Notes: generated from the letters alone by a model not told the origin. A stretch of DNA of 64,000 nt from Janthinobacterium psychrotolerans (GCF_001677885.1 NZ_LOCQ01000056.1:186001-250000); one strand, 5' to 3'. Shown: positions 27,349-39,378, numbered from the stretch's first letter. Numbers and translations are program-made.

Positions 27349-28809
27349 TCAGTGCTGGCCGATCTTGGTGATCTTCAGCGAATTGGTGCCGCCCACTTTG
27401 CCCATCGGCTCGCCCCAGGTAACCACCACGGTATCGCCTTTCGACACCACCTTGTGCTCGACCAGCAGCTGTTCCGCCTGTTTCAGGACCTTGTCGCGGT
27501 CGGTGCCCGATTCCAGGCTGATGGTGCTGACGTTGCGGTACAGGGCCAGCTTGCGACGGGTCGTCACGCTCGGAGTCAGCGCCACGATGGGGATGTCGAT
27601 ATTGCAGCGGCTCATCCACAGGGCGGTCGAGCCCGATTCCGTCAGGGTGGCAATCGCCTTTACGCGCAGGTGATACGCCGTAAACAGGGCGCCATAGGCG
27701 ATCGACTGGTCGATGCGGGTAAAAGTGGCGTTCAGGAAATCGGCGTCGAGCTTCACGGTGTCCCATTTTTCGGCGTCCAGGCAGATGGCGGCCATCGCTT
27801 CGACGGTTTCGATCGGATAGCGGCCCGAAGCCGTTTCAGCCGAGGTCATCACGGCGTCGGTGCCGTCGAGCACGGCGTTGGCCACGTCGGAGACCTCCGC
27901 GCGGGTCGGCACGGCGTTGACGATCATCGATTCCATCATCTGCGTGGCGGTAATCGCCAGTTTATTGGACACGCGCGCCATCTTGATCATGCGCTTTTGC
28001 AGGGCCGGCACGGCTGCATTGCCCACTTCCACCGCCAGGTCGCCACGCGCGACCATGATGCCGTCGGAGGCGTCGAGGATTTCCTGCAGCGCCGGAATCG
28101 CTTCGGCGCGCTCGATCTTGGCGATCATCATCGGCTTGTGGTCCCACGCTTCGCCGGCGATATTGGCCAGCTGGCGCGCCATCACCATGTCGGTGGCGTT
28201 TTTCGGGAACGATACGGCCACGTAGTCGGCCTGGAAGCTCATGGCGGTCTTGACGTCTTCCATGTCTTTCGCCGTCAGCGCCGGCGCAGACAGTCCCCCG
28301 CCCTGGCGGTTGATGCCCTTGTTGTTCGACAGTTCGCCGCCGATCTTCACGGTGGTGTGGATTTCGCTGCCGACGACCTTGTCGACCGTCAGCACGATCA
28401 GGCCGTCATTCAACAGCAGCACGTCGGCGGCGCGCAGGTCGCGCGGCAGTTCCTTGTAGTCCAGGCCGCAGCGTTCCTGGTTGCCCAGTTCACCGTTTTC
28501 GCCCCATTTCGCGTCCAGGATAAATTTGTCGCCTTTTTCCAGGAAAATCTTGCCTTCCTCAAACTTGCCGACGCGAATTTTCGGGCCTTGCAAGTCGGCC
28601 ATGATGGCCACTTCGCGGCCGCACAGGGCCGCCGCTTCACGCACCATGCGCGCGCGGTCGATATGGTCCTGCGCCTTGCCGTGCGAAAAATTCAGGCGCA
28701 CCACGTCGACGCCGGCCTTGAACATGCGCACCAAGGTGTCGATGTCGTTGGAGGCAGGGCCGATGGTGGCGACAATCTTGGTCGCGCGTTGCTGGGTTTG
28801 CAGAGTCAT
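27349..28809 (-). CDS. pyk: Pyruvate kinase
   Basis: Last step of glycolysis: PEP plus ADP to pyruvate plus ATP, in the cytosol. The 486 residues start MTLQTQQRATKIVATIGPAS and carry the ADP/PEP site (NFSHGKAQDH), the MADLQGPKIRVG block and the catalytic Lys segment MIAKIERAEAIP. The metal-binding ARGDLAVEV and the ATQMMESMI motif follow. The C-terminal domain is complete. The open frame starts 8 codons earlier, but ATG 28807-28809 matches family N-termini. It lies 75 bp downstream of ppc on the same strand, so both PEP-consuming enzymes may share a transcript. Confidence 0.97.
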   Translation of the reverse strand: MTLQTQQRATKIVATIGPASNDIDTLVRMFKAGVDVVRLNFSHGKAQDHIDRARMVREAAALCGREVAIMADLQGPKIRVGKFEEGKIFLEKGDKFILDAKWGENGELGNQERCGLDYKELPRDLRAADVLLLNDGLIVLTVDKVVGSEIHTTVKIGGELSNNKGINRQGGGLSAPALTAKDMEDVKTAMSFQADYVAVSFPKNATDMVMARQLANIAGEAWDHKPMMIAKIERAEAIPALQEILDASDGIMVARGDLAVEVGNAAVPALQKRMIKMARVSNKLAITATQMMESMIVNAVPTRAEVSDVANAVLDGTDAVMTSAETASGRYPIETVEAMAAICLDAEKWDTVKLDADFLNATFTRIDQSIAYGALFTAYHLRVKAIATLTESGSTALWMSRCNIDIPIVALTPSVTTRRKLALYRNVSTISLESGTDRDKVLKQAEQLLVEHKVVSKGDTVVVTWGEPMGKVGGTNSLKITKIGQH

Positions 28810-28884
28810 TGTGTGCTTTCTATAAAAGGTCATACGGCGGCCAGCCTCGTGGGCTGGCCGATTACACTGTTGGGGAGATAAAAC

Positions 28885-31638
28885 TTAGCCGCTGTTGCGC
28901 AAGCCGGCCGCAATACCATTGATCGACAGATGAATGCCGGTACGCGCGGCCGCATCCTGCTTGCCTTCGCGGAAGCGCTTGAGCAATTCCACCTGCACGT
29001 GATTGAGCGGATCGATATACGGGAAGCGGTGGCGGATCGAGCGCTGCAGCAGCGGGTTGGCTTGCTGCAGTTCTTCCTGGCCCGTAATCAGTTTCAGGGC
29101 GTCCAGCGTGGCAGCGTATTCGGCGCGGATGCGCGTGAAAATCGCCGTGCGCAGGGCTTCGTCCTTGACCAGCTCGGCATACTTGCCGGCAATCGCGATA
29201 TCGCTCTTGGCCAGCACCATGTCCATGTTCGACAGCAGGGAAGTGAAGAACGGCCAGTCCTGGTACATGCCGCGCAGCAGTTCGGCGCCGGTGTCCGGAT
29301 GGGCTTTGACATAGGCTTGCACGGCCGAACCGAAGCCGAACCAGCCCGGCAGCATCAAGCGGCATTGGGCCCAGCTCAGCACCCACGGAATCGCGCGCAG
29401 GTCTTCGATCGAGGTCGATTTCTTGCGCGAAGCCGGGCGGCTGCCGATATTGAGGGCGGCAATCTCGGCAATCACGGTCGATTCCCAGAAATACTGCTCG
29501 AAGCCTTCGGTGCCGTACACCAGCTCGCGGTAGGCGTTCAGGGCCGTACCCGACAGTTCTTCCATCGCGGCCAGGTGGCCCGCGCCAGCCGACGCCTTGG
29601 GCTGCAGCTGCGCCTGCGGCAGCAGGGTCGACTGGATGGTGGCGGCCACCAGCACTTCCAGGTTGCGGCGCCCCACTTCCGGGTTCGCATACTTGGCGGT
29701 AATGACTTCGCCCTGCTCGGTCAAACGGATCTGGCCTTGCACGGCGCCGGCCGGCTGGGCCAGGATGGCTTCATAGCTGGGGCCACCACCACGGCCAACC
29801 GAACCGCCGCGGCCATGGAACAGGCGCAGCTTGACCTGGTGTTCCCTGAACACATTGACCAGTTCGATCTCGGCCTTGTACAGTTCCCAGCCCGAAGTGA
29901 GGAAACCGCCGTCCTTGTTGCTGTCCGAATAGCCCAGCATGACTTCCTGCTGGCGGCCGCGCGAAGCGAGCAGGCCGCTGTAGAACGGCAGGCCAAAGGC
30001 GCGCGCCATGATGGCCGGGCCAGCGCGCAAGTCGTCTATGGTTTCGAACAGCGGGATGATATTGACATCGACTTCCAGACTGTCCTGGCGCAGCAGGCCC
30101 GCTTCCTTGAGCAGCAGCGCCACTTCCAGCAGGTCCGAAACGCTGGCCGCCTTCGAGATGATGCAGTTCGGCACCGACTCGCGGCCGTATTTCAGGTGCG
30201 CGTCGCGCACGCCGCGGAAAATGGCGAGTTCGCCCGTTGTTTCTTCCGAGTATTGCGCAAACGGCGACATCAGCAGGCGCGGCGACGACAATTCCTTGAG
30301 CAGCAAGGCGATGCGCGCTTCCTCGTCCAGCTCAAGGTAGACCAGGCCAGGCTGCACGCCGGCAAACAGCTCGCCGACCACCCGTTCATGCACGTCGGAA
30401 TTCTGGCGCAGGTCCAGCGGCGCCAGCGAAAAGCCGAACACTTTTACCGCACGGCGCAGCTGGCGCAGGCGGCCACGGGCCAGCGCGCGCAGGCCGTTGC
30501 CGGCCAGCGAATGATGCACCACGTCCAGGTCGGCCAGCAGCTCGGCTGCCGAGGCATACGGCGTGACGCCGTCGGCCTGCTTGCCTTTGCCGCACAGAAC
30601 AAAACGCGCCGCTTCCGCGCGCGCCACCACACCATGCAGGGCGCGGCGGTACGGTTCGTCCGCATGGTGCGGCGAAGCATCGGCAGAGCGTTCGGCCAGC
30701 GCCCGCAAGTCGTCGCTGCAGCCATTGAGTTTTTGCGCCAGCGACAGTTGCGAAGCGAGCTTGCGCAATTCTTCCAGGTAAAAACCGAAGACCTTGCTGG
30801 CCTGCTGCTGCAAGGTGCTGCGCAGGATATCGGCCGTCACGAACGGGTTGCCGTCGCGGTCGCCGCCGATCCAGCTGCCGACTTTCATAAAATTGGGTAA
30901 TTCGGTGTCTTCCCAGCGCGCATCGCGCTGCGCCAGCATGGTTTCCAGCGACGAGTACAGCTGCGGCAGTTCGCGCAAGATCGTATGGTCGTAGAAGGAC
31001 AGGCCGTTTTCCACTTCGTCCATCACCGACAGCTTGGTGGTGCGCAGCAGGCGCGTCTGCCATAGTGTCACGATGCCGCGCCCCAGCGCTTCCTCGTTCT
31101 GTTCGGCTTCCTCGGGCGTCATCTGCACGCGGTCGCGTTCGTTCAGCAGGCGCGCGATGGCCAGCTGGCAGTTCTGGATGCTCTTGCGCTGCACTTCGGT
31201 CGGGTGCGCCGTAAACACCGGGCTGACAAAGGCGTCTTCAAAAAACGTTTCCAGCGCATCGGCCTGGCCGGCGTCAAATACATTGCCGACCGCATGGCGC
31301 AAGCTGCCCTGGCGCGGCGGCGAGCCGGCGATCAGGTGGGCGCGCGTGCGACGGATATGGTGCTGGTCTTCGGCAATATTGGCCAGCAGCGAGAAATAGC
31401 TGAAGGCGCGTATCAGTTGCGTGGTTTCTTCCTGCGACATGCTTTCGAGCGCGTCGGACAATTGCGCGCGCGCCGTTTCGTCGTGATCGCGGCGGAAACG
31501 GATCGCCAGCTGGCGCACGTTTTCGATGCCGTCGAAGGCGGCGTCACCCAATTGACTGCGGATGGCGTCGCCCAGCAGGCGGCCCAGCTGGCGGATATCG
31601 CTGCTGAGCAATTCGTCTTTTACTTCATTCATTTGCAT
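28885..31638 (-). CDS. ppc: Phosphoenolpyruvate carboxylase
   Basis: Anaplerotic enzyme that adds bicarbonate to PEP to give oxaloacetate. The 917 residues include the catalytic-His motif [14 protein letters not shown], the second signature [17 protein letters not shown] and the glycine-rich [13 protein letters not shown] loop. The C-terminus ends in [10 protein letters not shown], the usual final Gly context. Chosen start ATG 31636-31638 is preceded by GGGAAG at suitable spacing; an alternative start two codons on is possible. It is the upstream gene of the ppc-pyk pair. The promoter probably lies within 31639-31983. Confidence 0.97.
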   Translation of the reverse strand: MQMNEVKDELLSSDIRQLGRLLGDAIRSQLGDAAFDGIENVRQLAIRFRRDHDETARAQLSDALESMSQEETTQLIRAFSYFSLLANIAEDQHHIRRTRAHLIAGSPPRQGSLRHAVGNVFDAGQADALETFFEDAFVSPVFTAHPTEVQRKSIQNCQLAIARLLNERDRVQMTPEEAEQNEEALGRGIVTLWQTRLLRTTKLSVMDEVENGLSFYDHTILRELPQLYSSLETMLAQRDARWEDTELPNFMKVGSWIGGDRDGNPFVTADILRSTLQQQASKVFGFYLEELRKLASQLSLAQKLNGCSDDLRALAERSADASPHHADEPYRRALHGVVARAEAARFVLCGKGKQADGVTPYASAAELLADLDVVHHSLAGNGLRALARGRLRQLRRAVKVFGFSLAPLDLRQNSDVHERVVGELFAGVQPGLVYLELDEEARIALLLKELSSPRLLMSPFAQYSEETTGELAIFRGVRDAHLKYGRESVPNCIISKAASVSDLLEVALLLKEAGLLRQDSLEVDVNIIPLFETIDDLRAGPAIMARAFGLPFYSGLLASRGRQQEVMLGYSDSNKDGGFLTSGWELYKAEIELVNVFREHQVKLRLFHGRGGSVGRGGGPSYEAILAQPAGAVQGQIRLTEQGEVITAKYANPEVGRRNLEVLVAATIQSTLLPQAQLQPKASAGAGHLAAMEELSGTALNAYRELVYGTEGFEQYFWESTVIAEIAALNIGSRPASRKKSTSIEDLRAIPWVLSWAQCRLMLPGWFGFGSAVQAYVKAHPDTGAELLRGMYQDWPFFTSLLSNMDMVLAKSDIAIAGKYAELVKDEALRTAIFTRIRAEYAATLDALKLITGQEELQQANPLLQRSIRHRFPYIDPLNHVQVELLKRFREGKQDAAARTGIHLSINGIAAGLRNSG

Positions 31639-31865
31639 GGTATGTCTTCCCGGGGCAGCCACCAGCGGACTGCAACTGTTTGCCGATTGATTGCGTTTAT
31701 GCGATTTCCATCAAGAAAATTGCATTCCTAAATTTGTAGTAAATTTACCTCAATGCCCTGGCATCTCCTTCATTCTGCGCCCTTTCCCATGCAAAAAAGG
31801 GGTCTACAGGGCTTGCTGCCTGTTTGCCTGTCGGTTCGCACTCCAACAATATGAAAATTTACTAC

Positions 31866-31882
31866 GCATTTAGCCGAAATGC
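31866..31882. promoter_or_regulatory. Inverted repeat in ppc-nsrR intergenic region
   Basis: GCATTT, 5-base spacer AGCCG, AAATGC. The half sites resemble part of the NsrR consensus half (ATGCATTT), but the spacing is wrong for a standard 23-bp NsrR box. It lies about 100 bp upstream of nsrR and could be a second, degenerate operator or a site for another regulator. Confidence 0.3.
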
Positions 31883-31946
31883 AATCTGCTTTTATCGCCA
31901 GGTCCATGAAAACGACGTTCTTTTGCTGTATGCTGGCGCCAGAAAC

Positions 31947-31967
31947 AAGGATGTATTTCACATCTTT
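31947..31967. promoter_or_regulatory. NsrR-like palindrome in front of nsrR
   Basis: AAGGATGT, 5-base centre ATTTC, then ACATCTTT: seven of eight positions pair. It contains the GATGTATTT half site typical of NsrR boxes and ends 16 bp before the nsrR start codon. NsrR often represses its own gene (family knowledge). The repeat is 21 bp rather than the usual 23 bp, so the assignment is tentative. Confidence 0.5.
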
Positions 31968-31983
31968 AACAAGCTGACCTGCC

Positions 31984-32430
31984 ATGCGACTGACCGCCTA
32001 TACCGACTATACCCTGCGTACCCTGATGTACCTGGGCGCCAACCGCGACCGGCTGGTCACCATCCAGGACATCGCCGACCTGCATCTGATTTCGAAAAAC
32101 CATCTGATGAAAGTGGTGCACCAGCTGGGACTGTCGGGCATCGTGGAAACCGTGCGTGGCCGCAACGGCGGGCTGCGCCTGGCGCGCGAGCCGTCCGAGA
32201 TCAATATCGGCACCGTGGTGCGCGAGACGGAAAGCGATTTTTTCATGGCCGAGTGTTTTAACAAGGACAACAATACCTGTCCGCTGACACCGGACTGCAA
32301 ACTGAAATCGGCGCTGGGCCAGGCGACCGGCGCCTTCCTGGCCGTGCTCGACCAGGTGACGCTGGCGTCCATCCTGGCGCCGGCGCCGGCCGCGCTGGCC
32401 GGCGTGATCGCCTTGAAACTGGAACACTGA
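31984..32430 (+). CDS. nsrR: Rrf2-family nitric-oxide-sensing repressor NsrR
   Basis: 148-residue winged-helix regulator. The opening MRLTAYTDYTLRTLMYLG and the HTH region (DIADLHLISKNHLMKVVHQL, then VRGRNGGLRL) match NsrR. The three cluster cysteines are in MAECF, NTCPLTP and DCKLK, the NsrR spacing that distinguishes it from IscR. NsrR binds a Fe-S cluster that reacts with NO, releasing repression of NO-detoxification genes. A likely target lies in this window: the haemerythrin-hmp operon, whose promoter carries a 23-bp NsrR-like palindrome. A palindrome also lies directly in front of nsrR itself. Confidence 0.93.
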   Translation: MRLTAYTDYTLRTLMYLGANRDRLVTIQDIADLHLISKNHLMKVVHQLGLSGIVETVRGRNGGLRLAREPSEINIGTVVRETESDFFMAECFNKDNNTCPLTPDCKLKSALGQATGAFLAVLDQVTLASILAPAPAALAGVIALKLEH

Positions 32431-32439
32431 GGCGGCAGT

Positions 32440-34917
<2,478 letters not shown>

Positions 34918-34997
34918 ACAACATCGGGCTCCAGTCAGAGGTAGCCGGGGACTATGCCATGATTACTGATGAGCTGGGCGTTTATTTGGAGGCCATG

Positions 34998-35023
34998 AAA
35001 AAAGCCGGTGCTTGCGCACCGGC
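34998..35023 (-). terminator. Intrinsic terminator of the yjcH-actP operon
   Basis: On the minus strand a perfect 8-bp GC-rich stem (GCCGGTGC / GCACCGGC) with a 4-base loop is followed by six T residues. It starts 30 bp after the actP stop codon, which is the textbook position for rho-independent termination. Confidence 0.85.
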
Positions 35024-35052
35024 CTGCCCTGCTTCCTTCACTGCGCCTCAGA

Positions 35053-36726
35053 TCAGTGCGCGCTGGCGCCCGCCGCGCCGATGCCCGTTTCCGAACGCAT
35101 TTGCTGCGCCTCGTAGCCGGCGCGGTCGATGCGCGCGCGCGGGCTCTTGTCGAGGATGGAGAACAGCCAGATGCCGACGAAACCGGCCGTCATCGAGAAC
35201 AGCGCCGGCGAAGCGTAGGGGAACAGCGCTGCCGGATGGCCCAGCACGTCGACCCACACCGATTTCGACACCACCGTCAGGCCGACCGCCGTGATCAAAC
35301 CGAGGAAGCCGCCGATGGTGGCGCCGCGCGTGGTGCAGTCTTTCCACAGCACCGACATGAACAGCACCGGGAAGTTGGCCGAGGCGGCAATCGCAAACGC
35401 CAGCGAGACCATGAAGGCGATGTTCTGCTTTTCAAAGGCGATGCCCAGCACGACGGCGATAATGCCCAGCACGATGGTGGTCACGCGCGACACTTTCAGT
35501 TCGTTCGCACCGGTGGCCTTGCCCTTCTTGATGACGGTGGCGTACAGGTCGTGCGAGACGGCCGAGGCGCCCGACAGGGTCAAACCGGCCACCACGGCCA
35601 GGATGGTGGCAAACGCCACGGCCGACATAAAGCCCAGGAACACATTGCCGCCGACCGCCTTGGCCAGGTGCACGGCCGCCATGTTGTTGCCGCCCAGCAG
35701 TTTGCCGGCCGCATCCTTGAATTCGGGATTGGTGCTGACCAGCACGATGGCGCCAAAACCGATAATGAAGGTCAGGATATAGAAATAGGCGATCCAGGTG
35801 GTGGCCCAGAACACCGATTTGCGCGCTTCCTTGGCGCTCGGCACGGTGAAGAAACGCATCAGGATGTGCGGCAGGCCAGCCGTGCCGAACATCAGCGCCA
35901 TGCCGAAGGAGATGGCCGAAATCGGGTCCTTGATAAAGCTGCCCGGACCCATGATGGCTTCCTTGGTGGCGTGCACGTCGACCGACCTGGCAAACAGCGC
36001 TTCGGGGCTGAAGTTGAACTGCGCCAGCACGGCAATGGCCATGAAGCTGGCGCCGCCGAGCAGCATCACCGCCTTGATGATCTGTACCCAGGTGGTGGCC
36101 GTCATGCCGCCAAACAGCACGTAGATCATCATCAGGGTACCGACCAGCACCACGGCGATCCAGTATTCGAGGCCGAACAGCAGCTTGATCAATTGGCCGG
36201 CGCCGACCATCTGCGCGATCAGGTAAAAGGCGACCACCACCAGAGTGCCCGATGCCGAGAAAATGCGGATCGGCGCCTGCTTGAAGCGGTAGGCGGCGAC
36301 GTCGGCAAAGGTATAGCGGCCCAGGTTGCGCAGGCGCTCGGCCATTAAAAAGGTGATGATGGGCCAGCCGACCAGGAAGCCGATGGCGTAGATCAGGCCA
36401 TCATAGCCATTCAGAAAGACGGCGGCGGAAATGCCGAGGAACGATGCGGCCGACATATAGTCGCCGGCGATCGCCAGGCCGTTCTGGAAACCGGTGATGC
36501 CGCCACCGGCCGTGTAGAAGTCCGAGGCCGACTTGGTTTTCGCGGCCGCCCATTTGGTGACGAACAGGGTAAAGATGACGAACACGGCGAACATGATGAT
36601 CGCGGTCCAGTTGGTCGGCTGCTGCACCGCCTGGCCCAGGTCGGCGCCGGCGGCCATGACCGCGCCGCTGCCGCCTGACAAAGTCAATCCTGCCAGGGCG
36701 CGCCGGAACTGCCGGACGGCGCTCAT
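35053..36726 (-). CDS. actP: Cation/acetate symporter ActP
   Basis: Inner-membrane solute:sodium symporter (SSS family) for acetate and related short acids, 557 residues with about 13 membrane helices. Signature regions: [37 protein letters not shown], the substrate and ion-site helices around [12 protein letters not shown], and [17 protein letters not shown]. The N-terminal segment ([20 protein letters not shown]) is a probable signal-like first helix. The open frame upstream to 37059 is a shadow of yjcH; the true start ATG 36724-36726 overlaps the yjcH stop (ATGA). Followed by a strong terminator. Confidence 0.95.
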   Translation of the reverse strand: MSAVRQFRRALAGLTLSGGSGAVMAAGADLGQAVQQPTNWTAIIMFAVFVIFTLFVTKWAAAKTKSASDFYTAGGGITGFQNGLAIAGDYMSAASFLGISAAVFLNGYDGLIYAIGFLVGWPIITFLMAERLRNLGRYTFADVAAYRFKQAPIRIFSASGTLVVVAFYLIAQMVGAGQLIKLLFGLEYWIAVVLVGTLMMIYVLFGGMTATTWVQIIKAVMLLGGASFMAIAVLAQFNFSPEALFARSVDVHATKEAIMGPGSFIKDPISAISFGMALMFGTAGLPHILMRFFTVPSAKEARKSVFWATTWIAYFYILTFIIGFGAIVLVSTNPEFKDAAGKLLGGNNMAAVHLAKAVGGNVFLGFMSAVAFATILAVVAGLTLSGASAVSHDLYATVIKKGKATGANELKVSRVTTIVLGIIAVVLGIAFEKQNIAFMVSLAFAIAASANFPVLFMSVLWKDCTTRGATIGGFLGLITAVGLTVVSKSVWVDVLGHPAALFPYASPALFSMTAGFVGIWLFSILDKSPRARIDRAGYEAQQMRSETGIGAAGASAH

Positions 36727-37031
36727 ACCTGCACCCGCTTGGCGATGGCGGCCGTCAGCTCGTCGAACTGCTTGTTGGCGCGGCTGACATAGATGCCGGT
36801 CACCACCACCGTGAAGACGATCACGAACAGGCCGATCGGCATGCCCCAGGTCATCACGCCGGCGCCCGTTTTCGAGGCGAGAAATTCCTTGTTGAAGGCG
36901 ATCAGCAGGATGTAGCCGTAATAGACCACCATCATGGCGGCCGTCAGCCACCAGCCGAACGTCGAACGTACCTTGACCAGCTTGTGATAATTGGGGTCGC
37001 CCTTGATTTTTTGAACCAGATCGTCTTGCAT
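36723..37031 (-). CDS. yjcH: DUF485 membrane protein (YjcH)
   Basis: 102-residue inner-membrane protein with two helices ([20 protein letters not shown] and [17 protein letters not shown]) and the DUF485 motif with NKQFD at its C-terminal side. It is encoded directly before actP in many proteobacteria and overlaps it by ATGA here, so the two are translationally coupled. Its role in acetate uptake is not established; it may help ActP assemble or function (inference from conserved linkage). Confidence 0.93.
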   Translation of the reverse strand: MQDDLVQKIKGDPNYHKLVKVRSTFGWWLTAAMMVVYYGYILLIAFNKEFLASKTGAGVMTWGMPIGLFVIVFTVVVTGIYVSRANKQFDELTAAIAKRVQV

Positions 37032-37089
37032 TTTGTTGCCTCCATTTATATGAAACCATGCTCTTTTGTTTCGAGCTTGGCTACCACAA

Positions 37090-37112
37090 TAAAGGGCGAG
37101 GCTTACCCGCCC
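37090..37112 (-). terminator. Possible weak terminator downstream of hmp
   Basis: On the minus strand, 27 bp after the hmp stop, a 5-bp stem GGGCG/CGCCC with a 9-base loop is followed by TTTATT. The stem is short, so this is tentative; it could stop readthrough from hmp into yjcH-actP. Confidence 0.35.
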
Positions 37113-37138
37113 CTTACGGCGGGCGGCATTTCGACATT

Positions 37139-38320
37139 TCAGTTCAGGGCGGACGCGGGACCGAAAAACTCATGGTGGGTCTGGTTTTCCGGCACGCCCA
37201 GTTCGCGCAGGTAGCCCTTTACGGCGCGCATGAACGGCTGCGGTCCCAGGAAATACGCATCGACATCGCGCGAGGCGGGCAGCCATTGCGCCAGCTGCGC
37301 CTTGCCCAGCAGGCCGACGGCGTCCGGCGCATGTTCGGGCCCGCCATGTTCCGCATAGCAGTAATGGCGTTTCAGTTGCGGATGCCGCGCCGCCAGTGCG
37401 TCGATCTGCGCGCGAAACGCATGCACGCCATGGTTGCGTGCCGCATGGATAAAGTGCACCGGGCGCTTGCCGCGCAGGGCCTGCGTCAACATGGCCAGGG
37501 TCGGCGTGATGCCGACGCCGCCCGAAATGAGCACCAGCGGCTTGTCGCCGTCGGCCAGCACGAACTGGCCCGACGGCGGCGTCAGTTGCACCACGCCGTC
37601 CAGGTGTACCTGGTCATGCAAATAATTCGATACCTTGCCGCCCGGCTCGCGCTTGACGCTGATGCGGTAGGTCTGGCCATTGCTGGCGGCCGACAGCGAA
37701 TACTGGCGCCGCATCGGCACGCCGTCGACATTGACCACCACGCCGATATACTGGCCCGGCGCAAACGCCAGCACCGCCTTGCCGTCCACCGGCGCCATCA
37801 GGAACGAGGTGATTTCTTCGCTCTCCGCCACCTTGCCGACCACCTGAAAATCGCGCGCGCCACTCCAGCCGCCGGGCGCACTGGCCTGTTGCCGGTAGAT
37901 GCGCCCTTCTTCGCCGGCCAGGATCTCGGCCAGCTGGCCGTAGGCCGCGCCCCAGGCGTCGATCACGGCGTCGGTCGCCACCTCCTCGCCCAGCACTTCG
38001 CGGATCGCCTTGAGCAGGCTGGCGCCTACCAGTGGATAGTGCTCGGCGCGGATCTGCAGCGCCACGTGCTTGTTGACGATGGTGGCGACCAGGCCGCCCA
38101 GGGCGTCGAGCCGGTCGATATTGCGCGCATAGGCCAGCACGCCGTTGGCCAGCGCGCGCTGCTGCTCGCCGCTGTGCTGGTGCGCCTGGTTAAAGTACGG
38201 CAGAACTTCCGGATAATCGCGGAACAGGCCCTGGTAAAAGTGGCGGGTCAGCGCTTCGCCGCCCTGCTCGAGGATCGGCACGGTGGCGCTAACGATGTCG
38301 CGTTGTGGCTGGGTCAGCAT
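37139..38320 (-). CDS. hmp: Flavohaemoglobin, nitric oxide dioxygenase
   Basis: Converts NO and oxygen to nitrate using NAD(P)H; cytosolic NO detoxification. 393 residues. The globin domain (1-140) has the proximal His85 in VNKHVALQI, Tyr29 at B10 and Gln53 at E7. The FAD domain has the RRQYSLS motif, and the NAD domain has LVLISGGVGITPTLAML. Length and all key residues are normal. It is the second gene after a haemerythrin-like gene (37-bp gap) whose promoter carries an NsrR-like palindrome, so NO induction through NsrR is expected. Confidence 0.97.
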   Translation of the reverse strand: MLTQPQRDIVSATVPILEQGGEALTRHFYQGLFRDYPEVLPYFNQAHQHSGEQQRALANGVLAYARNIDRLDALGGLVATIVNKHVALQIRAEHYPLVGASLLKAIREVLGEEVATDAVIDAWGAAYGQLAEILAGEEGRIYRQQASAPGGWSGARDFQVVGKVAESEEITSFLMAPVDGKAVLAFAPGQYIGVVVNVDGVPMRRQYSLSAASNGQTYRISVKREPGGKVSNYLHDQVHLDGVVQLTPPSGQFVLADGDKPLVLISGGVGITPTLAMLTQALRGKRPVHFIHAARNHGVHAFRAQIDALAARHPQLKRHYCYAEHGGPEHAPDAVGLLGKAQLAQWLPASRDVDAYFLGPQPFMRAVKGYLRELGVPENQTHHEFFGPASALN

Positions 38321-38357
38321 GAAAAACTCCTGTAATGAGGTGGATAGCTATGTGGAT

Positions 38358-38768
38358 TCAGATGGCTTCGACGGCCGGATACAGTTCGGTCTCTTCGCGG
38401 CGCATGCGCTGGTACAGCGCGTGCAACACCAGATTGGCTTCGCTGCGGAAGGCGTCAGGCTCCTGCGCCAGCCGCACGGCCGTATTCCAGCGCCCGGCAA
38501 AGGCCAGGTAGTCGCCGGCGATGCCTTGCATCTCCGTTTCGTACTGGCGGCCCAGGCGTGCCACCCTGGCCACGCCGCACGCCTGCACGGCCGGATACAG
38601 CACGCGCTGCTCGACAGCCAGGTGCAGCTTGACCAGGCCGCTCATGGCGACGACCTGTTCGGCGATCGCCTGCGCCTGCGCCGCCACGCCGCTGCGCGCC
38701 AGGGTACGCAGCTGGTCGATGGCCGACAGGATGGCCACGTGTTCATGTTTGAATTTATCGATATTCAT
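38358..38768 (-). CDS. Haemerythrin-domain protein
   Basis: 136-residue four-helix haemerythrin-like protein predicted to bind a di-iron centre. Candidate ligands: His8 and His10 in FKHEHVAILS, His and Glu in KLHLAVEQRVLYPAV, and His with Glu in VLHALYQRMRREETELYPAV. It is the first gene of a two-gene operon with hmp and has its own promoter with an NsrR-like palindrome. NO-regulated haemerythrins of the YtfE type repair iron centres damaged by NO, but this protein lacks the YtfE N-terminal domain, so oxygen or NO binding is equally possible. Confidence 0.88.
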   Translation of the reverse strand: MNIDKFKHEHVAILSAIDQLRTLARSGVAAQAQAIAEQVVAMSGLVKLHLAVEQRVLYPAVQACGVARVARLGRQYETEMQGIAGDYLAFAGRWNTAVRLAQEPDAFRSEANLVLHALYQRMRREETELYPAVEAI

Positions 38769-38795
38769 GGTGGTTTCCGCGGTAGAAGTGCCGCC

Positions 38796-38824
38796 AGTGT
38801 AGCGCCTTGCGCTTAAACATGCAA
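38796..38824 (-). promoter_or_regulatory. Sigma-70 promoter of the haemerythrin-hmp operon
   Basis: On the minus strand a -35 element TTGCAT (38819-38824) and a -10 element TACACT (38796-38801) are separated by exactly 17 bp. The -10 is about 28 bp before the haemerythrin start codon. The -35 lies inside the palindrome at 38816-38838, so a protein bound there would block RNA polymerase. Confidence 0.65.
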
Positions 38825-38838
38825 ATTACATGCATGTT
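38816..38838. promoter_or_regulatory. 23-bp NsrR-like operator
   Basis: AACATGCA, seven-base centre, TGCATGTT: a perfect 8-bp inverted repeat of total length 23, the same overall size as the NsrR box. The consensus AAGATGCAT-type half site is matched at AA-ATGCA. It overlaps the -35 element of the haemerythrin-hmp promoter. Assignment to NsrR rests on the similarity, the position and the presence of nsrR 6.4 kb away. Confidence 0.7.
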
Positions 38839-38878
38839 TTAAGCCGCAGCCGGCCACGCCGGCTTGCGGCGTGCATTG

Positions 38879-39319
38879 TCAGTCGTCGGGAATTTCGAGG
38901 CGCAGCGGCCGCGTGCCGATGCGCGCGCCCGTCACCTCATCGATCACCACCGGCTTGACCTCGGCGCCGGTGGCCACGTCGAGCATGCGCGACAGCCGGC
39001 CTTCGCAGCGGTGCCGCCGGCCCCACTCGCCCAGCATCACCAGCACCGGCAGCAGATCGCGCCCGGCGTCTGTCAGCCGGTACTCTTCGCGCGTCGTTTC
39101 GGAATAGCGATGTTTTTCCAGCAGCCCTTCCTGGGTCAGGCTGGCCAGGCGGCGCGTCAGCATGGTCGGCACGATGCCGAGGTGCTTGCGGAACTGGTCG
39201 AAACGCGTGAGGCCAGCATGCGCGTCGCGCAGGATCAACAGGCTCCAGGCGTCGCCGAACACGGCCAGGCTGCGGGCGATGGGACACGCCCCTGTGGTGG
39301 AATTATTTTCAGTAATCAT
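38879..39319 (-). CDS. HxlR-family transcriptional regulator
   Basis: 146-residue winged-helix regulator of the HxlR (MarR-like) family. The pattern CPIARSLAVFGDAWSLLILR with a single N-terminal Cys12, then GLTRFDQFRKHLGIVPTML and LLEKHRYSETTREEYRLTDA, is characteristic. The Cys near the N-terminus is the redox or electrophile sensor in several relatives (for example YodB and HypR). The last 45 residues extend beyond the usual domain. It is divergent from the SDR gene across a 104-bp gap that holds direct repeats, and probably represses the SDR and quinone-oxidoreductase genes. Confidence 0.93.
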   Translation of the reverse strand: MITENNSTTGACPIARSLAVFGDAWSLLILRDAHAGLTRFDQFRKHLGIVPTMLTRRLASLTQEGLLEKHRYSETTREEYRLTDAGRDLLPVLVMLGEWGRRHRCEGRLSRMLDVATGAEVKPVVIDEVTGARIGTRPLRLEIPDD

Positions 39320-39343
39320 GGCGAGCGTTTACTTTTACTTTCA

Positions 39344-39378
39344 AAAAGATAGTAATATTCGTACTGAAAAGATAGTAA
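39344..39378. promoter_or_regulatory. Direct repeats between the HxlR and SDR genes, likely operator
   Basis: AAAAGATAGTAA occurs twice (39344-39355 and 39367-39378), 23 bp apart start to start, about two helical turns. Between them AGTA and TACT form a small inverted repeat. The block lies midway between two divergent start codons, where the HxlR protein would be expected to bind. The surrounding sequence is AT-rich compared with the genome. Confidence 0.6.

Larger units (their letters stand above)
31639..31983. other. AT-rich divergent promoter region between ppc and nsrR
   Basis: About 345 bp, clearly AT-richer than the surroundings, separating the divergent ppc and nsrR genes. It must hold both promoters. 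Visible structure: a GCATTT/AAATGC inverted repeat at 31866-31882 and an NsrR-like palindrome at 31947-31967. Frames on either strand (60-71 codons) have no recognisable protein content and I do not call them genes. Confidence 0.6.

Noticed and set aside
28930..30900. 656-codon plus-strand frame opposite ppc
   Set aside because: Antisense to a complete PEP carboxylase with conserved motifs.
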